Below, in pieces: positions 1 through 7,586 of a DNA stretch of 64,000 nucleotides. Position numbers and translations under genes: made by a program. Source of the stretch: Verrucomicrobiota bacterium (GTDB lineage Bacteria > Verrucomicrobiota > Verrucomicrobiia > Opitutales > Intestinicryptomonadaceae); assembly GCA_023450935.1 (NCBI GenBank), contig JAEXGH010000029.1, positions 89,106-153,105 on the forward strand, in the 5' to 3' direction. The notes beneath the pieces were generated by a model, which saw only the letters and a program-made list of their open reading frames with translations, had not been told where the DNA came from and ran no database searches. Positions within the stretch are counted from its first letter, which is position 1. The number at the start of each line of letters is the position of its first letter.

Positions 1-548
1 CCAACGGTTATAAAACGCAAGCAGGGACAGAGTATGATTTGTATTCATCTTTTATAGTCGATTCTCCCGTTCAGTTTACGTCGGTGGATATTTCCATGAC
101 TGCTTATACATACACGGCACTGATGAATCCGAATGAGGATACAAATGTTGGAACGTCGGGTTTTGACGAAGACAATAACCCAATCTACAGCTCCATCTCA
201 AACACGGAAGGAAGCTATTTCGCGTGCCGCATTTATGCACTCGACGAAAGCTTCGAAGTCGTGGATACGGACAAGTATGAACAATTCATTTTTGCCCAAA
301 ATGTTGATGGGACGGTTATTGTCAATGAAGGATGGAATACGATAGACATTTCTTCCATTTGTTCTGAAGCCTCTGGTGGATTGCTTTTTCAGCTTGTTTC
401 TTCTTTCGGCAGTAAATGGGGCATGCTTTCGCCCGCATACGTTGCAATAGACAACCTCACATACTCCACAATTCCCGAACCCGCTACATGTGCGGCGGCA
501 TTCGGCGCAATCGCCTTGGCGTTTGCGGCTTACAGAAGACGCAAATAG
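1..548 (+). CDS. DUF4465-type cell-surface protein with PEP-CTERM tail (5' partial)
   Basis: The reading frame is open to the left edge, so only the C-terminal part is present and the true start lies outside the window. The visible part matches the end of the DUF4465 family, including the GMLSPAYVAIDNL stretch typical of that fold. It ends in a PEP-CTERM signal: IPEP, a hydrophobic segment, then RRRK. PEP-CTERM proteins are exported and processed by an exosortase; none is encoded here. In Bacteroidota, DUF4465 proteins often sit beside BtuB-like receptors in vitamin B12 uptake loci, and here the next gene is a TonB-dependent receptor. The corrinoid role is inferred from this arrangement. Domain assignment is fairly sure, function moderate. 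Confidence 0.8.
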   Translation, partial: NGYKTQAGTEYDLYSSFIVDSPVQFTSVDISMTAYTYTALMNPNEDTNVGTSGFDEDNNPIYSSISNTEGSYFACRIYALDESFEVVDTDKYEQFIFAQNVDGTVIVNEGWNTIDISSICSEASGGLLFQLVSSFGSKWGMLSPAYVAIDNLTYSTIPEPATCAAAFGAIALAFAAYRRRK

Positions 549-557
549 TCGGTTTAG

Positions 558-594
558 GCGCGTCGGAGTTTGTAGTAGTTTTTCTCCGACGCGC
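558..594 (+). promoter_or_regulatory. 11-bp stem hairpin just upstream of the TonB receptor start
   Basis: GCGCGTCGGAG (558-568) pairs perfectly with CTCCGACGCGC (584-594) around a 15-nt loop that contains the T-run. The stem ends two bases before the first possible ATG (597) and nine before the second (606). No T-run follows the stem, so it is not a classic terminator. In an mRNA it would cover the ribosome binding region, so it could tune translation or protect a processed end between the two genes. Function is inferred. Confidence 0.5.
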
Positions 595-596
595 GT

Positions 597-2765
597 ATGC
601 GCGTTATGAAGAAACGTTGTATAACAATATTCGCGCTCTTTGCGGCGTCGGTTTCGTCCGTTTTTGCGGGCGAAACTTCGGCGTCTAATGCGGCGGTGCA
701 GACGGCTGAAGGCGGCGCGCAGGCGCGGGCGGAAGCAACGCAGCCGCAAGGGCAGTCGGAAACGGCTCAACAGCAGCCCGCGGATTCCTCCGACGGAGTT
801 CTCGCTCCCGTTGAGGCGGTGGGCAGCCGATTCGACGAAGCGGAATTGTCGCGCCCGCAAAACGCAACTTTCCTTACCGCCGAAGACATTTCCGACGTGG
901 GTGCTGCAAGCATTCCCGAACTCCTCCTTAAAACTACCACTATCCGCCTTGTAAACTATACGGGCAACCCCGACGACGGCCAGCTTGCAATGCGCGGCTT
1001 CGGCGAAAATTCACAGTTGCGCATTGCGGTGGTTGTAGACGGAGTGCGCTACAACCGCATTGATATGGATTCAATTCCGTGGCTTCAGATTCCGATGGAC
1101 AACATCGCTTCGGTCGAAGTTATGCGCGGGGCAAACAGCGCGCGCTACGGCAACAACGCTGTTGCGGGCGTCATAAACGTCAAAACGCGCGACATTTCCA
1201 AAAACGACACTCTCGCGGTCGGCGGCTTCTACGGATCATACGACACCTACTCGGCAAACGCCTTCGGCTCGATTTCGCGCTTCGACGGCTTTGCAACAGT
1301 CAACGTGCGCCGATACTACACGGGCGGCTACCGCGACTATTCCGAAAGCTGGGCCGACAATTTCGGCGGAAGCGTCGGCTACTTTTTAAGCGACACCGCC
1401 ACTTTCGCAATCACGGGCAACTACAGCAAAACCTACACCGAATACCCCAACGCACTCACCTTTGACGATATGATGCGCGACCCCCAGCTCGCCACGAGCG
1501 CGGGCACTATTTATTCGTGCGAATCCTACGTAATTTCGGGAAATTTCGACCTCGACGGCGCGCGCACAAAAGGCTTTGCGAACATTTCGTTCAATTCGCG
1601 CGACAGGGAAATTTCAAGCTCGGGCGCAACGGGCTTCCCCGTTCTCAACGACCAATACACTTTTACTTTCGCTTCGGAGTTCGAAACCGAAGTTGCCGCC
1701 GCTTGGCGCGCATACGCGGGCTTTGAAGCGCAGTTTTCGAACATCGACAGAAAGCTCCGCGCGACACGCTACATTTCAAGCAGTATTTCGACCGAGTATA
1801 TGAAGGAGTATACCGACCTCGACAGGCTTTCTTTGGGTGTCCACGCGGGAGTGGAACACGACATCACAGAGCGGCTCACCGCCGACGTTTGCGCGCGTTT
1901 CGACGCCGCCCAGACTTCCGTCAACAACATCGAGCGCGCCGTGCGCGTTGTTCCTATTCCGCCGTATTATGAAATCTATGTCGTAGACGCCAACTCCTAC
2001 GACCAGTCGGTCTGGCAGACGGGCGGAGCGGCGACGGCTTCGCTCAACTACAAGTTCGACGAGCTATCCAGCGCGTATCTGAAGTTCGACCAGCTTTTCC
2101 GCTATCCCGCCACCGACGAAATCGCGCTTTATCAGGGCTGGGGCACTGCGGGCGATATTAAGTTCAACAAAGACCTCAAGCCCGAAACGGGTCAGAATGT
2201 CGAGCTTGGCTACAAATTTTTCGGCGAAAACCTCAACATAAACGCCAGCGTCTACGCCCTGTTTATGCACGATGAAATTATGTATTACCAGCGTTCAACC
2301 CCCGCGGGCAATACCGTAAATGACAACCTCCCCGACACCATGCGTCTGGGTGCGGACATTTACGCCTCATACGATGTAGGTTTCGGCGGGGCGTATTCGG
2401 GCGCGTCGCTTGTTGACGCGCGTTTTATTGCGGGCGAATTCGACGGCAACAAAATTCCGCTTGTGCCGTGGTTTAACTGCTTTGCGGGCGTGTTCGTGCG
2501 CCCCGTGGATTTGCTTACAATCACTTTTCAGGCGAACTACTCCGCCGCGCAGTATCAGGCGTCGGACATGACCAATTCGCTCAGAAAAATGCCCGACTAC
2601 GTCACGTTCGACATCCGCGCAAACGCGCGCGTTTGCAAATATGCGTCGGTTTTTGCGGCGGTTGAAAACGTCCTCGACGAAACCTACGCGACAGTCGCCG
2701 TGAAAAATTCGTTCTACCCCGCAATGGGGAGAATGTTCAAAGTGGGTCTAAACCTTAAATTCTAA
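597..2765 (+). CDS. TonB-dependent outer-membrane receptor, BtuB-like
   Basis: This is a 722-residue outer-membrane gated channel that imports a substrate using TonB energy. A signal peptide (about residues 1-24, MKKRCITIFALFAASVSSVFA region) is followed by an Ala/Gln/Glu-rich linker to about residue 65. A plug domain follows (about 75-200, with RGFGENSQLRIAVVVDG and VEVMRGANSARYGNNAVAGV), then a beta-barrel ending in the expected terminal aromatic (LNLKF). ATG 597 and ATG 606 are both possible; 606 begins the lysine-rich signal peptide. It lies between a DUF4465 protein and a cell-surface protein of a type often linked to corrinoid receptors. Substrate B12 is an inference. The 3' neighbour overlaps by one base (TAATG), implying coupling. 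Confidence 0.9.
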   Translation: MRVMKKRCITIFALFAASVSSVFAGETSASNAAVQTAEGGAQARAEATQPQGQSETAQQQPADSSDGVLAPVEAVGSRFDEAELSRPQNATFLTAEDISDVGAASIPELLLKTTTIRLVNYTGNPDDGQLAMRGFGENSQLRIAVVVDGVRYNRIDMDSIPWLQIPMDNIASVEVMRGANSARYGNNAVAGVINVKTRDISKNDTLAVGGFYGSYDTYSANAFGSISRFDGFATVNVRRYYTGGYRDYSESWADNFGGSVGYFLSDTATFAITGNYSKTYTEYPNALTFDDMMRDPQLATSAGTIYSCESYVISGNFDLDGARTKGFANISFNSRDREISSSGATGFPVLNDQYTFTFASEFETEVAAAWRAYAGFEAQFSNIDRKLRATRYISSSISTEYMKEYTDLDRLSLGVHAGVEHDITERLTADVCARFDAAQTSVNNIERAVRVVPIPPYYEIYVVDANSYDQSVWQTGGAATASLNYKFDELSSAYLKFDQLFRYPATDEIALYQGWGTAGDIKFNKDLKPETGQNVELGYKFFGENLNINASVYALFMHDEIMYYQRSTPAGNTVNDNLPDTMRLGADIYASYDVGFGGAYSGASLVDARFIAGEFDGNKIPLVPWFNCFAGVFVRPVDLLTITFQANYSAAQYQASDMTNSLRKMPDYVTFDIRANARVCKYASVFAAVENVLDETYATVAVKNSFYPAMGRMFKVGLNLKF

Positions 2766-3715
2766 TGCTTATGATTAAAAAATTACTGTTTTTGATGGCG
2801 AGCACCTCCGCCCTTTGCGCGTGGGACTATTCGTATTTCGAAAAGAATCCGTCTGTCGCGCCCAACGGCGAAGCTCTCGTTTACGTCCCCGAAGCCGAAG
2901 TAATATCGTTTGGCGACACCAATAAGGCAGCGGTGAGATTTGACAGTTCGAGAATTAAATCTTGGGCTACGGGCTACAAGGATTTAAAATACGGTTATTC
3001 ATCGTTGAATCCTTCTTGGAGTGATGAATGGAAGACTCCCGAAAATGCGATTGGTCCTATAACGTCTCTTGAACATACTGAAGGTGTTGTTTGTTTAGGA
3101 GACGGCGGTTCGATAACAATGACGTTCTCGCAGGGTATTTCCAACGGAGAGGGCTACGATTTTGCGATTTTTGAAAACGGATTTTCGGCAAACTATCTCG
3201 AACTTGCGTATGTTGAAGTGTCTAGCGACGGCGTCCACTTTGTGCGCTTCCCCAATTTCTATTTGGGCGAGACGCCTGTTAAAGATTTGACGCTAGGAGA
3301 AGAAGGAATGAATTATCCGTCCGATATTTACAATCTTGCGTCGAAATATCAAGAGGGGCTTGGACACGGGTTCGACTTGGAGGAACTGAAATACGCCTAT
3401 GATTACCTTGTCCGAGGCGGAACGTGCTTCTCTGACGAATACGCGCAATCGCTACTTGAAAACTTCGGGTGGCTCGACTTCGACAACATAGGCTATGTTC
3501 GCCTCATCGACATCTTCGGCGACGGCAGCTGCAAAGACAGCGCGGGACACGACATTTACGACCCCGCTGTGGAACGCAATGTTGGAGCCCCGGGGTTCGA
3601 CCTCAAGGGAATCGGCGTTCTGCACGAGGGCGTTGTCGTTCCCGAACCCGCCGAATGGGCGGCAATTTTCGGGGCAATCGCCCTCGTTTCGGCACTCTGC
3701 CGCCGCCGCAAGTAG
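2765..3715 (+). CDS. PEP-CTERM cell-surface protein of a TonB-receptor locus
   Basis: This is a 316-residue exported protein with an N-terminal signal (MIKKLLFLMASTSALC) and a C-terminal PEP-CTERM tail (VPEP, hydrophobic stretch, RRRK). The tail is nearly identical to that of the DUF4465 protein at the window start (shared FGAIAL core). The body contains stretches such as DFAIFENGF, AYVEVSSDGVHFVRFP and GFDLKGIGVLH, which I recognise from uncharacterised cell-surface proteins found beside BtuB/DUF4465 genes. ATG 2765 overlaps the receptor stop; ATG 2771 is an alternative. The likely job is to capture substrate at the surface for the receptor, an inference from context only. Confidence 0.75.
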   Translation: MLMIKKLLFLMASTSALCAWDYSYFEKNPSVAPNGEALVYVPEAEVISFGDTNKAAVRFDSSRIKSWATGYKDLKYGYSSLNPSWSDEWKTPENAIGPITSLEHTEGVVCLGDGGSITMTFSQGISNGEGYDFAIFENGFSANYLELAYVEVSSDGVHFVRFPNFYLGETPVKDLTLGEEGMNYPSDIYNLASKYQEGLGHGFDLEELKYAYDYLVRGGTCFSDEYAQSLLENFGWLDFDNIGYVRLIDIFGDGSCKDSAGHDIYDPAVERNVGAPGFDLKGIGVLHEGVVVPEPAEWAAIFGAIALVSALCRRRK

Positions 3716-3733
3716 GCGAACTTTTGCCAAAAT

Positions 3734-3769
3734 AAAACCGCCAAGCCGTGTGGGCAGGGCGGTTTTTTT
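3734..3769 (+). terminator. Rho-independent terminator after the TonB-receptor locus
   Basis: AAAACCGCC (3734-3742) pairs with GGCGGTTTT (3758-3766) and is followed by more T residues to 3769. It closes the three-gene plus-strand unit and lies about 100 bp before the 3' end of the convergent helicase gene. The A-run on the left side could let it work in both directions. Confidence 0.85.
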
Positions 3770-3873
3770 GCGTTTTGCGAAGTGCGTTGTTTTTCGGGGT
3801 TCGACGCGTGCAGAAAGCCGAAACGCGCATCGACTGCGTGGGCGGTTTGCTGCTGGCTGAAGCCGAACAAATC

Positions 3874-5382
3874 CTAATTGCGCACAAACTGCTTGCGGAT
3901 TCTCTTTTGCTTTTGCGGGCGGAACGGCTTTTGTTGACGGTGTGCCGCCGCGCCGTTTTTTGCGTGCGTTGCGCGCCCTCCGCGTTCGGGGCGCGCCGAA
4001 TTTCCGCCGACGCGCTTATCGGTTTGTTTGCCGCGGCGCGGTTTGTTTTCGCCGCGCACGCGAACGAAATTCTTGGGCTGTTCGCGCTCTAAAAAGACTG
4101 TCGGGCGGCGTTCGCCGTAGAGCGATTCCGCCGAAAAATCTTTGTCCTTTACCCGCTTGGGTTGCGGTTGGCGTTTGGCGTCGGCCTTTGCGCGGAGTGC
4201 GCGCACTTTTTGGACGTCTTCAAAAACGCTTTCCGAGTGGTATTGCGTGTCCTTGTAAAGTGGAATGTTTTGTTTGATGAATTTTTCCACGGCGCAGAAA
4301 TCCTTTACGTTGTCGCGCGTGCAGATTGAAACAGCCTCGCCGTCGGCTTCGGCACGGGCGGTGCGGCCTATGCGGTGGACATATGTTTCCGGCTCGTCGG
4401 GGAGGTCGTAGTTGACTACCAAGTTCATGTTTTTGACATCGATGCCGCGCGCGGCAATGTCGGTTGCAACAAGCGCGGTTATGGCGCGTTTCTTGAATTT
4501 GTCGAGAGCCTTTTGGCGCGCCGACTGGGTTTTGTCGCCGTGGATTGCGTCGGCTTTTATGCCGTCTTTGTTCAGGCGTTTTGCAAGTTTGCTTGCGCCG
4601 TGTTTGGTGCGGCAGAAAACAAGTGCCAGAAAGTCTTTCGTGCCGGCTTTCGAATTGAGCAGCTCAAGCAGGAAATTGTATTTGTTGGTGCTCTCGAGCA
4701 TTGCCGCTTTTTGGTCGATTTTTTCGACGGTGGGCTTGTCGGGCGAAATCGTGATTTTGAGCGGATTGTTCACGATGGCGCGCGCAAGGTGCTCTATTTC
4801 GGGCGAAAGCGTCGCCGAAAACAGCAACGACTGCCGCTTGTTCGGCAGGTGCGAGCATATCCTGCGAATGTCGGGCAGGAAACCCATGTCGAGCATTCTG
4901 TCGGCTTCGTCGAGAACGAGGTATTCAACGCCGTCGAACGAAAGTTTCTTCTGGTTGAAGAGGTCGAGTAGCCGCCCCGGGGTCGCTACCAAAATGTCCA
5001 CGCCCGCCGCCAGCGCGCGTATTTGCGGCTTCAGCGAAACGCCGCCGTATGCCTTGCAGTGCGACAATTCCATATACTTGCCGTATTGGGCTATGTTTGC
5101 GCCTATCTGCTCCGCCAGCTCGCGCGTGGGCGTAAGTATGAGCGCGCGGAATTCGAGGGGCTTGGGGAAGTGTCCTTCGGTATCGAGCTTGTGCATAATA
5201 GGAAGGGCAAATGCCGCCGTTTTCCCCGTGCCTGTTTGTGCGCAGCCGAAAACATCGCGCCCCGCCAAAATTGCTGGGATTGCCTTTTGCTGAATGGGCG
5301 AGGGCGTTTCGTAGCCGAGCCCGTGGACGGCGCGTTGCAGGTTTTCGGAAAGTCCGAAGTCGGAAAAATTAACGTTGTTCAT
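3874..5382 (-). CDS. DEAD-box ATP-dependent RNA helicase, RhlE-like
   Basis: This 502-residue cytoplasmic helicase unwinds RNA duplexes during ribosome assembly or RNA turnover. Visible motifs in order are the Q motif (GYETPSPIQQKAIP), Walker A AQTGTGKT, PTRELAEQ, TPGRLLD, DEAD (LDEADRMLDMGF), SAT (LFSATLS), and HRIGRTAR with ARGID in the second RecA lobe. The C-terminal about 130 residues are basic and low in complexity, ending in a Lys/Arg/Gln-rich tail, as in RhlE-type helicases. A longer reading frame upstream exists, but the start at 5382 (MNNVNFSDFGL) matches the family. I see no clear Shine-Dalgarno. It stands alone on this strand. Confidence 0.92.
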   Translation of the reverse strand: MNNVNFSDFGLSENLQRAVHGLGYETPSPIQQKAIPAILAGRDVFGCAQTGTGKTAAFALPIMHKLDTEGHFPKPLEFRALILTPTRELAEQIGANIAQYGKYMELSHCKAYGGVSLKPQIRALAAGVDILVATPGRLLDLFNQKKLSFDGVEYLVLDEADRMLDMGFLPDIRRICSHLPNKRQSLLFSATLSPEIEHLARAIVNNPLKITISPDKPTVEKIDQKAAMLESTNKYNFLLELLNSKAGTKDFLALVFCRTKHGASKLAKRLNKDGIKADAIHGDKTQSARQKALDKFKKRAITALVATDIAARGIDVKNMNLVVNYDLPDEPETYVHRIGRTARAEADGEAVSICTRDNVKDFCAVEKFIKQNIPLYKDTQYHSESVFEDVQKVRALRAKADAKRQPQPKRVKDKDFSAESLYGERRPTVFLEREQPKNFVRVRGENKPRRGKQTDKRVGGNSARPERGGRATHAKNGAAAHRQQKPFRPQKQKRIRKQFVRN

Positions 5383-5608
5383 TATCGCCAAAGAGCATTT
5401 CCCAACGCGGCTTTTATGCAAGATTATTTTGAGCAAAACATCGTTCCGGGCGTTCTTCTTGTAGGGCGAATTGCGGCGCGCTGCCTCCCCGCGGGGGAGA
5501 CGCCGCCGCGGCGAAACGGCGTTGCAAGGTTAAACTCCGTCCCGCGCGTCGCGTTTTTTTGCGGCAAAAATGTATTGAATAATTTTCGCAAAATCCGAAT
5601 ATACGCGC

Positions 5609-6682
5609 ATGGAATTTTCAGCGCGGATAACCCCGTTTATGCCGTTCGCCGATGCGCGTTTTTTGGGCGAATCGGCTTTTGCCCGCTGCGGGTATGCGGG
5701 CTGCGCCGATTTTCTCGCCCGAGCGGAATTTTTTTCCTCAGGGCGCGATGCCCTTTTGCGGGCTGCGAAGCTTTCCAATTTGCAAAACAAAACGCTTTGG
5801 CTGCCGCGCTATTTTTGTCCGTGGGTTGTAAAATCCGCGGAATCGTTTGCGGCAAAAGAAGGGGCGCGCGTCGGTTTCTATGCGGCGTATCCGACAACGG
5901 GTGCGGAATTCGAGACGCTTTCGGGAGCGTTGTCGGGCGACGCCGTCGTGGCGGTCGATTTTTTCGGAACGGGCTTCGACGGTTGGGCGGAATGGAAACG
6001 CGCCCATGCCGATGTGCTCCTTTTTGCCGACGCGTCGCACGCGCCGTTTGCAAAGCAGGCGCGGGAGATTGGGGCCGACTTCGTTTTTGCATCGTTGAGA
6101 AAAACTTTGCCCGTTCCCGACGGCGGTTTTCTCTATTCGCCCGAACAGGGCCCTAATAAAATTTACGGGGGCTTCGGCGAAATTGCAGAATTTGCTTCGG
6201 TTTACTCGCTTGCCGCGGCTATGGCAGGGGTTGACTATGAAAAGGCGGAGGGTTTTTACTACAATGCAGAAATGCGCCTGAACGCCAAACGCGGAATTTC
6301 AAGAATGAGTTTTTATACACACAACATTCTGAAAATGCTTGAGTTCCCCGCGCTATGGCGGGCGCGCAAAGACATTGCCTGCGCGTTTGAGGAAGCGGCT
6401 TGCGGCGCGAAAAACTTCGCCTTGATTCAAAGCGGAGTTGAAAAGCTCGACGCGCTTTCCGTATTTTGCCCGACTCTCGTTTTCGGCGATGTCCGCGCGC
6501 GAGACAGGGCATATGCGGCCTTGGGGGCGCGTGGAGTGCTTGCTTCAATATACTGGGGTGCAAAATTTCTCAAAGACGCGCGCGCAAAAAGCGAATCGGC
6601 GGGATTGATGACCATTCCGCTCGACTTTCGCCACACGCGCTTTGACGCCGAAAAAATCGCCGAGATTTTGTTGAACGTTTGA
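5609..6682 (+). CDS. PLP-dependent transferase fold protein, DegT-like
   Basis: This 357-residue protein has the fold-type-I PLP enzyme pattern. DASHAPF (near residue 141) supplies the aspartate that contacts the cofactor ring. SLRKTLPVPDGG (residues 162-173) carries the likely Schiff-base lysine K165. The RKTLPxPxGG signature is seen in DegT/DnrJ/EryC1-like and related aminotransferases that act on sugars or small amines. The N-terminal part is short and the substrate cannot be read from sequence. It is followed after 12 bp by an EamA-type exporter on the same strand, so the two may form a small unit. Fold is fairly certain, reaction is not. Confidence 0.7.
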   Translation: MEFSARITPFMPFADARFLGESAFARCGYAGCADFLARAEFFSSGRDALLRAAKLSNLQNKTLWLPRYFCPWVVKSAESFAAKEGARVGFYAAYPTTGAEFETLSGALSGDAVVAVDFFGTGFDGWAEWKRAHADVLLFADASHAPFAKQAREIGADFVFASLRKTLPVPDGGFLYSPEQGPNKIYGGFGEIAEFASVYSLAAAMAGVDYEKAEGFYYNAEMRLNAKRGISRMSFYTHNILKMLEFPALWRARKDIACAFEEAACGAKNFALIQSGVEKLDALSVFCPTLVFGDVRARDRAYAALGARGVLASIYWGAKFLKDARAKSESAGLMTIPLDFRHTRFDAEKIAEILLNV

Positions 6683-6694
6683 TGTTTTCAACTT

Positions 6695-7582
6695 ATGGGC
6701 AATTTAAAGGGGACTGTTTGCGCGGTGCTTGCCGCAGTGTTTTATGGGGCGAATCCTTTTGCGCTATTTCTTTATAAAGAAGGAGTTTCGCCCGACAGTG
6801 TTCTGTTTTACAGGTATTTTGCCGCCGCCGCCATTTTGGGCGCATTTCTCGCCGTTCGCGGCGGGGTGGCGGCAACATTTAAGGAGTGCGCGGGATTCTG
6901 TTGCTTGGGGGGCGTTTTTGCGTTCTCTTCACTGTCGCTTTTTGTGAGTTTCAACTACATGGACGCGGGAATTGCATCGACAATTCTTTTTGTCTATCCG
7001 GTATTTGTTGCTATTATAATGTCGGTTTGTTTCGGCGAAAAGTTTTCAATGCGTCTTGCAGTTTCAATGGTGTCGGCTCTTGCGGGCGTTTGTCTGCTAT
7101 GCGATTGGCACGGCGGTAACTTCAGCTTTTTCGGGGTCTGGCTTGTGCTTATTTCGTCGCTACTATATGCGGTTTATATAGTTGCGGTAAACCGATTCTT
7201 CCCGAACGCCTCCGCGTTAAAGCTCACATTTTATGTTCTTATTTCGGCTACAATTACGATTGCCACAGAAGTCTACTTGCGCGGTGGACATTTGCAAATA
7301 TTGCCGAATACAAACGCACTGTTTTGGGCGTTGTTTCTTGCCGTTGTCCCGACTGTGGCGTCGCTCGTGTTGGCGGCTGTTGCAATCAGGTTATTGGGGG
7401 CTACGCGGACTGCGGTTGTCGGCGCGCTCGAACCACTTACGGCAGTGGCGATAGGTGTTTGCGTTTTCGGTGAAAAGCTTAATTTTGCAATTTGTGCGGG
7501 AATGATGTTGATTGTAGCTGCCGTGTTTGTTGTCGTTTTACAGAAGTCGGACAGGCAAGCAAAACAAAGAAACCGATTTTAG
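6695..7582 (+). CDS. EamA/DMT-family membrane transporter
   Basis: This is a 295-residue inner-membrane protein with about ten hydrophobic segments in two EamA repeats, as in drug/metabolite exporters of the DMT superfamily. The N-terminal repeat begins GNLKGTVCAVLAAVFYGANPFA, and the second repeat contains a typical LGATRTAVVGALEPLTAV stretch. Substrate is unknown; relatives export amino acids or metabolites. It follows the PLP-fold gene closely and ends only 4 bp before the stop of the convergent UvrC fusion gene, so there is no room for a separate terminator. Confidence 0.88.
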   Translation: MGNLKGTVCAVLAAVFYGANPFALFLYKEGVSPDSVLFYRYFAAAAILGAFLAVRGGVAATFKECAGFCCLGGVFAFSSLSLFVSFNYMDAGIASTILFVYPVFVAIIMSVCFGEKFSMRLAVSMVSALAGVCLLCDWHGGNFSFFGVWLVLISSLLYAVYIVAVNRFFPNASALKLTFYVLISATITIATEVYLRGGHLQILPNTNALFWALFLAVVPTVASLVLAAVAIRLLGATRTAVVGALEPLTAVAIGVCVFGEKLNFAICAGMMLIVAAVFVVVLQKSDRQAKQRNRF

Positions 7583-7586
7583 AAAC

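Noticed and set aside
1..600. Cobalamin riboswitch upstream of the TonB receptor
   Set aside because: The promoter side of the locus lies outside the window and no riboswitch-like structure is seen in the short gap at 549-596.
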